64,000 nt of DNA from Streptomyces sp. SID14436 (GTDB lineage Bacteria > Actinomycetota > Actinomycetes > Streptomycetales > Streptomycetaceae): assembly GCF_010548465.1 (NCBI RefSeq), contig NZ_JAAGMD010000791.1, positions 1 through 64,000 on the forward strand, read 5' to 3'. The notes beneath the pieces are model-generated. The model was not told the DNA's origin. It saw only the letters and a program-made list of their open reading frames with translations, and did no database searches. A program made the translations under genes and the position numbers. Of the stretch, positions 1-8,928 are shown in pieces. Every line of letters starts with the position of its first letter. Position 1 is the first letter of the stretch.

Positions 1-690
1 GGCGGGCAGCGACGGGATGTGGCCCAGCCCCGCGCCTCCGTCGGCCGGCAGTGTCTCCCCGACCAGGTACGAGCATCCCTCGGAGACCAGGAAGGCCACG
101 CCGGCGGCCACGTCGGCGGCCGTGGTGGTCCGGCGCTGCACGAGATAGCGCAGCAGGCCGGCCTCGGCGGCGGGGGAGAGGCGGTGGCCCAGGCCGGGGG
201 AGTAGCCGGTGACCACGGTGTTGCCGACGACGCCGCGCCCGGCGACCTCGGTGACCAGGTGCTGCCACCAGGCCCGGTCGGCGGCCAGCCGGGCGTGCCG
301 GCCGGGGTCGGTCCCGGCGTGCGGCTCGCCCGTCGCGTCGGTCACCAGGACCAGGCGGCCCCGGCCTGCCGACGCCATCGCCAGGGCGGCCGACCGGATG
401 CGTGCCCGGTCCAGTCCCGGCGAGTGCTCCGCGCCGTACGCCTCCTCGCCGAGCAGCAACGCGCAGTAGGCGGCCGGAGCGGGTTCCGCGGTGCGGGTCC
501 GGCCGGTGCCGGGGGCATCGGGGGCTTCGGGGGAGAGCCCCAGCGCGCCGAGCGCGTCGGTGAGCGCGTCGACCGGAGTGCCCGGCGCCCCGGTGGCGTC
601 GACGACCAGACGGGCGTCGACCGGCGCCCGCAGCGGGTCCCCCGCCACGGCCGTCCCGGGCCGCGCCGCCGTGCTGTGTACGTGGGTCAT
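1..690 (-). CDS. Degenerate SDR-like protein (3' end off window)
   Basis: Open frame of 230 codons running off the left edge. The C-terminal part follows the short-chain dehydrogenase pattern: 'TGYSPGL' around residue 161 matches the PG loop, and 'FLVSEGCSYLVGETLPADGG' (residues 200-219) matches the usual C-terminal strand. The N-terminal TGxxxGxG cofactor loop and the NNAG motif are absent, and where YxxxK should lie the chain reads 'RLAADRA', so both catalytic Tyr and Lys are gone. The start ATG overlaps the stop of the upstream ketosynthase (ATGA), so it is the distal coupled gene of the operon. It is probably a non-catalytic partner or structural subunit. The fold is inferred from the C-terminal half only. 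Confidence 0.6.
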   Translation of the reverse strand, partial: MTHVHSTAARPGTAVAGDPLRAPVDARLVVDATGAPGTPVDALTDALGALGLSPEAPDAPGTGRTRTAEPAPAAYCALLLGEEAYGAEHSPGLDRARIRSAALAMASAGRGRLVLVTDATGEPHAGTDPGRHARLAADRAWWQHLVTEVAGRGVVGNTVVTGYSPGLGHRLSPAAEAGLLRYLVQRRTTTAADVAAGVAFLVSEGCSYLVGETLPADGGAGLGHIPSLPA

Positions 691-1973
691 GGCAAGTCGC
701 CGCCTTCGTATTCGATGAGCATGCTGGTGGCGTCACCGCCCGCCCCGGAGGCGAGCACCAGCGCGCTGTCGCCCCCGGTCGCCAGGCCGCCCGCGAGCAC
801 CGGATCGCCCGGCAGCGCCGCGTACGGCGTCAGGGTGTTGGCGCTGGGCGCGATCCGGCCGTGACGCAGCATCAGGAGGCTGCCGAGGAGTTTGACCAGG
901 CCGCCGGTCCCGGCGACGTGTCCGAAGACCGCCTCCTGGTTGGTCAGCCGCAGCCCGCCCTCGTACCCCGTCGCCTTCCGTATGCCGGCCAGCGCCTGGC
1001 ACAGGTGGTCCTCGACGAACCGGTTGCCGTCCGCGTAGTCGTTGACGAACGCCAGATCACCCGGCCCGCGCGCGGCCGACGCGAGCGTGGCCAGCACGTC
1101 GCCCACCACGTTGTCGGGCGGGCCGGTGGCGACGGTGGAGGGGCCGTTGGAGCGCGAGGTGCGCAGATGCGCGCGGTACCGCAGCCCCGGCCGGTCCCCG
1201 GTCGCCGCCGGGTCCTCCAGGACGACGGCGAGGGCGCCCTCCCCGGTGGCGTTGCCGGTCTGGATCTCGTCGTGCGGCCGGACGTCGGAGGGGTCGTCGG
1301 ACAGCGAGGAGGCGCGGTAGCCGCTGCGCCCGGTGTGGCTGGTGCCGGCCACGAACACCGGGTCCACGGTGGTGTCCACACCGACGACGACGGCCCGGTC
1401 GATGTCCCCGCAGCGGAACATCTGCTGGACCAGGTGGAGCGTACGCAGCGCCACGTTGCAGGAGCCCGCCACGCTGAGCGTCTGGCAGGGGAGCCGCAGT
1501 CCGGAGGCGACGGTGCCGATCACGCTGGGCGGGGTCCCGTTGAGCCAGTACTCCATGCCGAGGGCGGCGACGCCCTTCTCCCGGGCCAGCTCGTAGTAGC
1601 GCTCGGTCTCGGGGAAGGCGAACTGGAGCGAGCAGGCGACCAGCGCGGTGCGCTCGGCGTCGAGGTCCGCGGCGGTCAGCCCGGCCTGCTCCAGGGCCCG
1701 GGCGACCGCGCCCGTGGCCATCAGCCCGGCACGCGACGAACGGCGTATCTGCCGCTGGGAAAGCGGTAGTTCCTTCTCCGGGTCCCACTGGCCGACCGTT
1801 CCGGCGATCCGGAGGGGGAGGCCGGGACGGTCGTACGGGGAGAGGCAGCTCGTCCCGTCGCGCACCACCCGCCAGAAGGTGTCCAGGTCGGTGCAGGCAC
1901 CGCCGTCCGGCCCCGGCAGCACGAACCCGGCGCCGGAGAGCCGCAGCAGGGGTGTCTCAGCAGGCATCGCCAC
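687..1973 (-). CDS. Atypical beta-ketoacyl synthase, first catalytic His replaced by Tyr
   Basis: 428 aa, a normal length for a free-standing KAS-I/II (FabF-like) protein. The nucleophile is kept in 'VAGSCNVA' (Cys172) and the second histidine in 'FGHVAGTGG' (His352). The first His of the Cys-His-His triad, normally in N-x-H-G-T, is replaced in 'VNDYADGN' (Tyr313). The protein could condense with unusual chemistry, transfer acyl groups, or act as a chain-length-factor-like partner of the neighbouring ketosynthase. Its start overlaps the end of the upstream KS gene by 17 nt and its stop overlaps the next start, so it is tightly coupled. The substrate cannot be told from sequence. Confidence 0.85.
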   Translation of the reverse strand: MAMPAETPLLRLSGAGFVLPGPDGGACTDLDTFWRVVRDGTSCLSPYDRPGLPLRIAGTVGQWDPEKELPLSQRQIRRSSRAGLMATGAVARALEQAGLTAADLDAERTALVACSLQFAFPETERYYELAREKGVAALGMEYWLNGTPPSVIGTVASGLRLPCQTLSVAGSCNVALRTLHLVQQMFRCGDIDRAVVVGVDTTVDPVFVAGTSHTGRSGYRASSLSDDPSDVRPHDEIQTGNATGEGALAVVLEDPAATGDRPGLRYRAHLRTSRSNGPSTVATGPPDNVVGDVLATLASAARGPGDLAFVNDYADGNRFVEDHLCQALAGIRKATGYEGGLRLTNQEAVFGHVAGTGGLVKLLGSLLMLRHGRIAPSANTLTPYAALPGDPVLAGGLATGGDSALVLASGAGGDATSMLIEYEGGDLP

Positions 1974-3345
1974 CTCCCAGCAGCAGCGCGCTGTTGACCC
2001 CGCCCACCTGGTAGTTGAAGCTCAGCGCCCGGTCGAACCGCAGGGCACGCGTCGTGGTTCCCGGCACCGGGTCGAACGAGCAGACCGGTGACGGGTCCGT
2101 GCAGTTGGCGGTGGGGCAGACCGCCCCCTCCCTCATCATCATCAGCGTCAGCGCCGTGCCCAGCACGCCGAGCGGTGCACCGCTGTGCCCGAAGCACGCC
2201 TCCTGTGAGCTCACCAGCACCTGTGAGGACCTGTCACCCCACAGGGACCGGACGGCGTTGGACTCGATCCGGGTGAACAGCGCGTCGCCCTCGCCGCCCC
2301 CGTTGACGTACGGGATCCGCGCCAGCGAGGTGTGGTCGCCCAGGGCGCGGCGGGCCGCCTCGGCCAGCGCGGTGCCGCCGGTGTCGATGGCCACCGCGCT
2401 GTTGAGCCCGGAGCGTGTCGTGGCCTGGCCGAGGACCGCCCCGTGCGCGCGGGCGCCGCGTGCGGCGGCGTGTTCCCGGCTCTCCAGGATCAGGGTGACC
2501 GAGCCGTCGCCGTAGTTCATGCAGTCGCCCGCCGCGTCGTAGGGGCGCATCGGCCGGTCGTGGCGCGGCGCGGCCGGCGGATCGTCGTTGTGCCGCACGG
2601 TGACGGCCTCGCGCTCGACGACCTCCCGCAACCGGTGTCCGTGCAGCACCCGTTCGGTGTCGAAGCGGTCCACCCCGGTGACGACGACGAGGTCGCTCTG
2701 CCCGGCGGCGATCATCGTGCGGGCGATGCCGAGCAGCACCGAGGAGGAGGCGCAGCCGCAGCTCACCGTGTAGTTGGCGCCGGTGGAACCGAGCAACGCG
2801 GCCTGGACCGGACCGACGTCGCTGGAGGTGCCCGCCACCAGGAGCCGTACGAAAAGGGACTTGGCCTCCCTCGGGCCGACCGTCGCCGGATCGGCGTCGT
2901 GCCAGGCGCGGTAGCTGTCGTAGTTGCTGTCCACCCCCGCCCGCGCGGTCAGCACGTCCGCACCGCGCAGCTCGCCCGCCGTGTGGTCGAGGCCGGCGTC
3001 CCGGCAGGCTTCGACCAACGAGACCATCCCGTAGAGGTGGACGTCGGCGTAGCTGCGCAGATAGCGGGAGGGGACGTCCGGCAGCAGTTCCTCGAACGCC
3101 TCCCGGGCCCCGCGTACGGTGCCGTGGTGGAAGCCGTCGCGCTCGACATGACTGGCCCCGGTGGCGGCCGTCGCCCAGACCTGCCCGGCCGTGCGCACCG
3201 GCTCGTCCGCCGCGCCGGGCAGACAGAAGCCCATGCCGGTGACCAGCGCGTCCCGGGGGCCGGGGACCCAGGGGCGCGCCGCCGGGGCGAACGGGTCCTC
3301 GGGCGGTGCCGGTTCGCCCCGCGCCCGGCCGTACTCCTCGCTCAC
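1957..3345 (-). CDS. Atypical beta-ketoacyl synthase, first catalytic His replaced by Gly
   Basis: 462 aa from a GTG start whose GTGA overlaps the stop of the upstream SDR; longer in-frame starts would lie inside that SDR. KAS-I/II fold features include 'SCGCASSSV' with nucleophile Cys198 and 'ACFGHSG' with His387. The first catalytic histidine is missing: the segment reads 'YVNGGGEGD' (Gly350 where His is expected). It sits beside a second KS (687-1973) with a lesion at the same site, and the two may form a heterodimer as in KS-alpha/CLF pairs. Unlike a classic chain-length factor, both keep the active-site Cys. Activity is uncertain. Confidence 0.84.
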   Translation of the reverse strand: MSEEYGRARGEPAPPEDPFAPAARPWVPGPRDALVTGMGFCLPGAADEPVRTAGQVWATAATGASHVERDGFHHGTVRGAREAFEELLPDVPSRYLRSYADVHLYGMVSLVEACRDAGLDHTAGELRGADVLTARAGVDSNYDSYRAWHDADPATVGPREAKSLFVRLLVAGTSSDVGPVQAALLGSTGANYTVSCGCASSSVLLGIARTMIAAGQSDLVVVTGVDRFDTERVLHGHRLREVVEREAVTVRHNDDPPAAPRHDRPMRPYDAAGDCMNYGDGSVTLILESREHAAARGARAHGAVLGQATTRSGLNSAVAIDTGGTALAEAARRALGDHTSLARIPYVNGGGEGDALFTRIESNAVRSLWGDRSSQVLVSSQEACFGHSGAPLGVLGTALTLMMMREGAVCPTANCTDPSPVCSFDPVPGTTTRALRFDRALSFNYQVGGVNSALLLGGGDAC

Positions 3346-4166
3346 AGAGCCCCCGCGTCCACGTTGACGGCCTGCCCGGTCATCCCGCCGGACAGGTCGG
3401 AGAGCAGGAACAGCACCTGCGCCGCGATCTCCTCCGGGCGCACCAGACGGCGCAGGATGGTGCTGTTGACCGCCCGCTTCAGATACCGCTCCCAGGTCAG
3501 GTCCGCCGGACCGTGGTGCTTGGCGATGGCTGCCATGAACGGGTCGCCGTACCGTTCGCCGTCCGTGGCGGCCGGGCTGTCGGTGAGCCCGGGGCAGACC
3601 GCGTTGACCCGCACGCCGAAGGCGCCCAGCTCGGCGGCGAGCGCCTGCGTCAGGCCGTTCAGTCCGAACTTCGACGCGCAGTACGAGGTGTTGGCGGGCA
3701 GCCCGCGCTTCCCGGCGATGGAGGAGACCATCACGATGTTGCCCTCGCGCCGCTCCATCATCCCCGGCACGATCGCACGGGCGACCCGGAAGGCCCCCAG
3801 CAGATTGATGTCGAGGGTGGCCATCCACTGGTCCTCGTCCTGGTCGCACAGGAACGCCTGGTTGCGGGCCTCGCCCGCGCAGTGCACCAGCCGGTCGACC
3901 GGGCCGAGCCGCTCCTCGGCCTCGCGGACGCAGGCGCGCACGCTGTCGGGGTCGGTGAGGTCGCCGGGGACCGCCACCGCCCGTCCGCCGTCCGCCTCGA
4001 TCCGCTCGGCCAGCAGCCGCAGCTCCTTCTCGCTGCGTGCCATGAGCGCCACCCGGGAGCCGTGGGCGGCGAGCATCGTCGCCAGGACGGCGCCGATGCC
4101 GCTGCTGGCGCCGGTCAGGAAGGTGGTCCTGCCCTGGAGCAGGGTGGGTGCGAAGCCGCTGGTCAT
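3342..4166 (-). CDS. Short-chain dehydrogenase/reductase (FabG-like)
   Basis: 274 aa classical SDR that should use NAD(P)H, probably to reduce a 3-keto thioester made by the neighbouring ketosynthases. The cofactor loop is TGASSGIG (residues 18-25), 'HCAG' stands in for NNAG near residue 95, and the Ser148/149-Tyr162-Lys166 triad is complete in 'SSIAGKRG...YCASK'. It starts at ATG 4166, whose ATGA overlaps the stop of the upstream SDR, and its own stop overlaps the GTG of the following ketosynthase. The reductase function is well supported; the substrate is inferred from the operon. Confidence 0.9.
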   Translation of the reverse strand: MTSGFAPTLLQGRTTFLTGASSGIGAVLATMLAAHGSRVALMARSEKELRLLAERIEADGGRAVAVPGDLTDPDSVRACVREAEERLGPVDRLVHCAGEARNQAFLCDQDEDQWMATLDINLLGAFRVARAIVPGMMERREGNIVMVSSIAGKRGLPANTSYCASKFGLNGLTQALAAELGAFGVRVNAVCPGLTDSPAATDGERYGDPFMAAIAKHHGPADLTWERYLKRAVNSTILRRLVRPEEIAAQVLFLLSDLSGGMTGQAVNVDAGAL

Positions 4167-5074
4167 GCTGTGTTCTCCGCTTTCTCGGGGAGGTCCGCCG
4201 TCGCGGCTGCCGTGCTGGTTACGGGGATCCGGTCGGCCGGGGGCAGGACGCGGGCCGGCAGCCCGCCCGCGTCGACCTCCAGCACCGTGCCGGTCACCGA
4301 GGGGTTGTCGGCGGCGAAGACGACCGCCTCCGCCACGTCCTTCTCGTCGCACCAGCGGCGCAGCGGCACATGGCGCCGCAGATCGGCCATGTAGGCCGCG
4401 TGCCGCTCGTTCGCCGCCGACCGGCGGCGCAGTGCCTCACCGTCGACGACTCCGGGCGCCACCGCGCTGACCCGGATGCCGTACTCGCCCAGCTCGGTCG
4501 CCCAGGTGCGGGTCAGCGCCTCCACCCCGGACTTGGCGGCGCAGTACGCCGACTGCCCGTACGCGCCCCTGCGCACGGTGGAGGAGATGTTGACGATGGC
4601 TCCGGGCGTGCCGGCGGCCAGCATCGTCTGCGCCGCGTGCCGGCCGACCAGGAAGGTGCCGGTGAGCAGGGAGGTCACCACCCGTTCGAAGTCCTCCAGC
4701 GGGTGCGGGGAGAGCAGGGGAGGCCCGTCGGGCCGTTCCCTGACGCTCACCAGGCGGCGGGAGAAGTTGCTGCCCGCGTTGTTGACGCAGAGCCCGAGCG
4801 GCGGGGCGTCCTCGGCCAGCCGCTCGAACAGGTCGGCCACGGAGCGCTCGTCGGTGACGTCCGCCCGCACGGCGTGCAGGGCGAGCCCGTCGTCGGCCGC
4901 CGCCTTCACGGCCGCGTCCAGGCTCTCGGGGTCGCGCCCGCAGATCACGGTGTGCCGGCCCGCCGCGGCCAGACGCCGGGCGATGGCCGCGCCCAGGCCC
5001 CGGCTGCCGCCGGTGACCAGGGCGGTCCCGCGGACGGCGTCGTGCCGCCCGGAAAGTGATGGCTGATCAGACAC
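4163..5074 (-). CDS. Short-chain dehydrogenase/reductase
   Basis: 303 aa from GTG 5074, chosen because it overlaps the end of the KAS III-like gene by 8 nt. Longer frames read into that gene. Motifs are intact: TGGSRGLG (residues 21-28), NNAG (98-101), Ser164/165, Tyr177 and Lys181 in 'YCAAKSG'. It is the second full SDR in the operon. Two distinct reductases suggest two keto-reductions at different chain positions, or one acting as an alcohol dehydrogenase. An insertion of about 20 residues after NNAG (with 'RERPDGPPLLSPHP') is unusual and could shape substrate choice. Confidence 0.89.
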   Translation of the reverse strand: MSDQPSLSGRHDAVRGTALVTGGSRGLGAAIARRLAAAGRHTVICGRDPESLDAAVKAAADDGLALHAVRADVTDERSVADLFERLAEDAPPLGLCVNNAGSNFSRRLVSVRERPDGPPLLSPHPLEDFERVVTSLLTGTFLVGRHAAQTMLAAGTPGAIVNISSTVRRGAYGQSAYCAAKSGVEALTRTWATELGEYGIRVSAVAPGVVDGEALRRRSAANERHAAYMADLRRHVPLRRWCDEKDVAEAVVFAADNPSVTGTVLEVDAGGLPARVLPPADRIPVTSTAAATADLPEKAENTA

Positions 5075-6035
5075 GGAAGAGCAGCCCCCCGTAGTACCAG
5101 CCGGAGCCCACCGTGGGCGTGTAGCAGAGGTCACCGGGTGTCAGCCGGCCGTCGCGCGCCATCTCGGACAGCACGATCGGCACCGAGGCGCTGCCGGTGT
5201 TCGCCCGGATCTCGTAGTTGGTGACGAAGCGCTCCTGCGGGATGGAGAGCCGCTCGCGCACCGCGGCGTGCAGCTGACCCGTGCCGGGATGCGGTACGAC
5301 CCAGTCGATCTCGTCCATTTTGACGCCCGAGCGGGCCAGCATCCGGGCGGCCAGGTCGGCGTGCGAGGCGGCGGCGATGGAGACCAGCTCGCGGCTGCTC
5401 TTGATCCACCCGTTGGGCGGGTGGGCGGTGACCGTCTCCCGGCCGGAGCCGTCGCTGATCAGCAGCGAGTCCCACAGCCCCGCGTCCGGCTCCGCGCCGC
5501 GCGAGAGCACGGCCGCGCCGGCCGCGTCGCCCACGATCAGCTCGCCCTTGCTGCCGGGGCGCACCCGGCGCGAGAACCGCTCGCTGGAGACGACCAGCGC
5601 GTGCCGCCAGGCGCTGTGCGTGCCGAAGTACGCCGCCGCCGTCTGCACGCCGTGCACGAACCCCGTGCAGGCACCGCACACGTCGAAGGCCAGCGCCCGG
5701 CCGGCGCCCAGCAGATGGGCGGTGTGCGGGGCCCACTCGGGGACGAACTGGCGGTCCGTCCAGTTGCTGACGATCACCAGGTCCAGCTCGTCGGGCGTGA
5801 CGCCGGCCTGCTCCAGCGCCGAGTGGGCGGCGCGCACCGCCATGTACGCGGGGGTCTCGTCCTCGTCCGCCACATGGCGGCTGCGGACGTCGAGCCGGCC
5901 GATGACGGCCTCGTCCACCGCGTTGCCCGCGGGGTCCTCGGCGCTGCCGTTCTCGAGAAGGAGGCGTGGGTAGTAGTGCCCGAACCCGGACAGGCGCAGT
6001 CCGCTCTCGCGCCACAGGGAGGTCTCGTCGTCCAT
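5067..6035 (-). CDS. KAS III-like ketoacyl synthase
   Basis: 322 aa, a typical FabH/KAS III length, starting at ATG 6035 behind a weak GAGAG Shine-Dalgarno. The nucleophile is Cys123 ('DVCGACTG'), with His249 in 'VPHPGTG' and Asn279 in 'RANTGSAS', so the Cys-His-Asn triad is present. The usual HQxN box is changed to HPGT, which in FabH contacts the substrate channel and carrier protein. It may prime a chain from acyl-CoA, or transfer an acyl group as DpsC/CerJ-type relatives do. It opens the second part of the operon after a 65-bp gap, the only sizeable spacing in the gene string. Confidence 0.87.
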   Translation of the reverse strand: MDDETSLWRESGLRLSGFGHYYPRLLLENGSAEDPAGNAVDEAVIGRLDVRSRHVADEDETPAYMAVRAAHSALEQAGVTPDELDLVIVSNWTDRQFVPEWAPHTAHLLGAGRALAFDVCGACTGFVHGVQTAAAYFGTHSAWRHALVVSSERFSRRVRPGSKGELIVGDAAGAAVLSRGAEPDAGLWDSLLISDGSGRETVTAHPPNGWIKSSRELVSIAAASHADLAARMLARSGVKMDEIDWVVPHPGTGQLHAAVRERLSIPQERFVTNYEIRANTGSASVPIVLSEMARDGRLTPGDLCYTPTVGSGWYYGGLLFRV

Positions 6036-6100
6036 CTCTCGTCTTCCCGTACTGTGCGGTGGTGCCGGCCACGGCCCGGCGGAGGGGGATGAGGCCGGGC

Positions 6101-7144
6101 TCACGGGATGCGCAGGAGCATCGCGCCCCAGCTGAAGCCGCGGCCGATGCCGATGGCCGCGACGAGATCGCCGGAGCGGATCCTCCCGGCGCTCAGGTTC
6201 TCCGAGAGGCAGCTCGGGATGGAGACGCTGGAGGTGTTGCCCCGCTCCTGGATGTTCGTCAGGAGCTTGTCTCCCGGGATCTCCAGCGCCCGGCTCACCT
6301 GGTTGATCATGTTGAGGTTGCCCTGGTGCGGCACGAACCAGTCGATGTCGTCCACCGCCAGGCCGTTGCGCTCCAGGATCTCCCGGCCCACGTGGGTGAG
6401 CAGCTTCGGGCCGACCGCGCCGACCTCACGGCCGCGCATCAGCATCTTGTCGTTCTCGTCGATGTCGAAGGCGTCGAAGTACGAGCCGTCCGCGTGCAGC
6501 GCCACGTCCAGCAGTCCGCGTTCCGCGGTGTCCGCCGACCAGACCGCGGCGGCGGCGCCCGCCCCGAACAGCGCCGAGTAGCGGTAGTCGAAGTTCAGGA
6601 TCGGGCGGGGGTTCTCCGCGCAGACGACCAGCGCGTTGCGCATGCCGAGCGCCGGGAGCATCGCGGCGGCGGTCGCGGTGCCGTACATGAAGCCGGCGCA
6701 GGCCACCGAGGTGACGTCGAAGCAGGTGGCGTGCCGCAGCCCGGCCTGCTTCTGCAGCGGCAGCGAGATGTCCATGTAGTTGTTGGTGGCGCTGGAGGGG
6801 TTGGTGCGCGGGCGGGTCGTCGAGGTCGTGCCGATGACGAGGTCGATGTCGTCGGGTCCCAGACCGGCGGCGCTCAGCGCGTCGTCCACCGCCCTGGCCG
6901 CCATCTCCACCGCGCGCTCCTTGTCGTCGGCCGGCCAGTGCCGGCTGACGATCCCGGTGTTCTCGCGGATCCAGGCGTCGTCGATGCCCAGCGCGTCGAG
7001 CTGCTCGAAGTGGGCGTTGGTGATCGGCTCGCCGGGGAAGTAGTGGCCGATCCCGGCGAGCCGCACGGGGGCGATCGCGGTGGGCGGCAGGGGGCGCAGA
7101 TGGGCTGTCGCCGGGTCGGGGACGGTCTCGGCGGTGGTGGTCAT
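6101..7144 (-). CDS. KAS III (FabH-like) ketoacyl synthase
   Basis: 347 aa with a full KAS III triad: Cys149 in 'VACAGFMYG', His273 in 'VPHQGN' and Asn303 in 'RGNTSSVSIP'. The gap-free match to all three motifs argues for an active decarboxylative condensing or acyl-transferring enzyme. The start ATG 7144 overlaps the stop of the CoA-transferase gene (ATGA), linking the acyl-CoA supplier to the enzyme likely to use its product. An N-terminal extension of about 25 residues rich in Pro and Ala precedes the fold. Confidence 0.9.
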   Translation of the reverse strand: MTTTAETVPDPATAHLRPLPPTAIAPVRLAGIGHYFPGEPITNAHFEQLDALGIDDAWIRENTGIVSRHWPADDKERAVEMAARAVDDALSAAGLGPDDIDLVIGTTSTTRPRTNPSSATNNYMDISLPLQKQAGLRHATCFDVTSVACAGFMYGTATAAAMLPALGMRNALVVCAENPRPILNFDYRYSALFGAGAAAAVWSADTAERGLLDVALHADGSYFDAFDIDENDKMLMRGREVGAVGPKLLTHVGREILERNGLAVDDIDWFVPHQGNLNMINQVSRALEIPGDKLLTNIQERGNTSSVSIPSCLSENLSAGRIRSGDLVAAIGIGRGFSWGAMLLRIP

Positions 7145-8928
7145 CGGTAGCAGCCTTCCGGGTCCATGGTGCGCAGGAGCGCGAGTTCTTCGGTGGTGAC
7201 GGCCTTCTCGTCGTGCAGGAACGCGCTGACTCCCGTGGATCCGTCGGGGAAGTCCCACCCGGTCAGGTCGCGGACCGCCGCCTCGGGACCGTCGGGCAGG
7301 TCCGCCTCGGTGCGGCCCCGGCCGGGCACCGGCGCCAGCCAGCTCGTCAGCTCGAACGCGTCGCCGGCTCCGGTGCGGGTGAAGCGCCCGAACTGGCTGA
7401 CCACGTCCCGGACCCGCCGGCCCGGACTGGTGAGGTGGGCCAGCCGCGGCACGTAGCGGCGGGCCGAGGCGGCCGCGACCACCACGCAGTCCACGGTCGA
7501 GGCGATGTCGTTGGCCCCGCCGGAGCCGGTGATCCAGCGGCCGTTCGGCAGCAGCGTCGTGTTGATGTTGGCGTCCGGGTCGATCTCCGCCGCCGACAGC
7601 ACGCCCAGGCAGCGGGGGTTGGCGGCGACCGCGCCGCCGAGCGTCTCCGCGACGCCTGCGAGCATCTGCGAACGCTCGGCGTGACGCTGGCTGAAGAGGA
7701 AGACGTCGCCGGGCTCGGGGTCCATCGACTGCAGGCCCAGTTCGGCGGCGACCCGCACCTGGATGCCGTCGTCCGCCAGCAGCCGGGCCGCCAGCCACGC
7801 CGCCATGTGCGAGGTGCCGATCCCGGCGAGCAGCGTGTCGTAGCCGCGCTCCCGGACCAGGTCGGCGACGGCGCGGGCACCGAGCACGATGAGCTGCTCC
7901 TGCTCGGTGGGCGCGGCGGACGCGTCCACCGGCGGGGCGGCCTGCTCCGCGACGGCGCTGCCGCCCGGGGGAGCCGGGAAGAGCAGTCCGGAGCGGCGCC
8001 GCTCGCCCAGCTTCTCCAGGTACTCGGCGTGGCCCGACACCCCGCCGACCCACTCCTCGTACCAGGCGGCGGCGGTCTCCGGGGTCGTGCAGGCGCCGAC
8101 GATGCCGGTGAGGAAGTCGTAGTCGTCCAGGTAGCCGTCGACCCCGGCGAGACGGCCGGTACGCAGCGACTGCGGGTGGGCGCCGAGCGGAGCCTCGCAC
8201 AGGCCGAGGACACGGGCGGCGGGGATCACCACCCGGTCCGGCATCGCCGCGACGACCTCGTCGTCGACGATCGCCTCCACGGAGGCGAGGACGCCGTCGG
8301 TGGCGGCGTACGCGGCCCAGGGGCCCTCACCCAGCGGGGGGCAGGCCACGATGTTGCCCCGGCTGTCCGCGACGACGCCGTGGAACAGGGCGAAGCGGGG
8401 GCGCAGCGGGCTGAGCAGGGCGACGGTGCGCTCCGGGTCCTCCGGGTGCGGCACCAGGTGGAGGCTGCCCTCCTTGCCGTGCCGGAGGTCGGTCTCGGCG
8501 AGCCTCGAGCCGGTGGTGGCGAACGGCTGGCCGAGTGCCGCGGCGATCAGCCGCTGGGTGTAGGTCAGCAGCGACCACATCTCGATCTCGAACGGCCGGC
8601 CCTCGGCCAGTTCGCGGTAGAGGCGGTTGGGGCGCGGCGAGGGGTAGGTGTCCCCGACGAAGCCGGTGATCACCTTGCGCACGGCGCCGGAGAGGGCGAG
8701 CGCGTGGGCGCTGGAGTGCACGGCGGTGGTGCTCACGGTCAGGCTGCGGCTGCCGGCGAAGGTCCGGCAGACCGCGTTGAGCAGGGCGTTGGGCCGCGAC
8801 ATCGTCGCCGCCGCGTGCAGGTGGTCGCCCTCGCGGACGAAGCGGCGTATCAGGTCGTCGGGGTCGGCGGCCAGGTAGGGGCCGGTCCGGTGGCCCGTGG
8901 CGGCAGGGTGTTCGGGCGTTGTGGTCAT
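7141..8928 (-). CDS. Fused two-subunit family I CoA-transferase
   Basis: 595 aa joining an alpha-like half (about 1-320) and a beta-like half (about 350-560), which are often separate genes in glutaconate/3-oxoacid CoA-transferases. The beta half carries 'AAELG', where the catalytic Glu is expected, and the characteristic 'GGANDIAS' loop. The halves are joined by a linker rich in Pro and Ala. It should move CoA between an acyl-CoA and a free carboxylate, so the pathway probably activates or releases a carboxylic acid. It is coupled by ATGA to the KS upstream and the KAS III downstream. The exact acid is unknown. Confidence 0.83.
   Translation of the reverse strand: MTTTPEHPAATGHRTGPYLAADPDDLIRRFVREGDHLHAAATMSRPNALLNAVCRTFAGSRSLTVSTTAVHSSAHALALSGAVRKVITGFVGDTYPSPRPNRLYRELAEGRPFEIEMWSLLTYTQRLIAAALGQPFATTGSRLAETDLRHGKEGSLHLVPHPEDPERTVALLSPLRPRFALFHGVVADSRGNIVACPPLGEGPWAAYAATDGVLASVEAIVDDEVVAAMPDRVVIPAARVLGLCEAPLGAHPQSLRTGRLAGVDGYLDDYDFLTGIVGACTTPETAAAWYEEWVGGVSGHAEYLEKLGERRRSGLLFPAPPGGSAVAEQAAPPVDASAAPTEQEQLIVLGARAVADLVRERGYDTLLAGIGTSHMAAWLAARLLADDGIQVRVAAELGLQSMDPEPGDVFLFSQRHAERSQMLAGVAETLGGAVAANPRCLGVLSAAEIDPDANINTTLLPNGRWITGSGGANDIASTVDCVVVAAASARRYVPRLAHLTSPGRRVRDVVSQFGRFTRTGAGDAFELTSWLAPVPGRGRTEADLPDGPEAAVRDLTGWDFPDGSTGVSAFLHDEKAVTTEELALLRTMDPEGCYR

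Noticed and set aside
2332-4470. 712-codon open frame on the plus strand
   Set aside because: It lies opposite three genes with clear KS and SDR motifs and has no domain of its own; long antisense frames are expected in GC-rich DNA.
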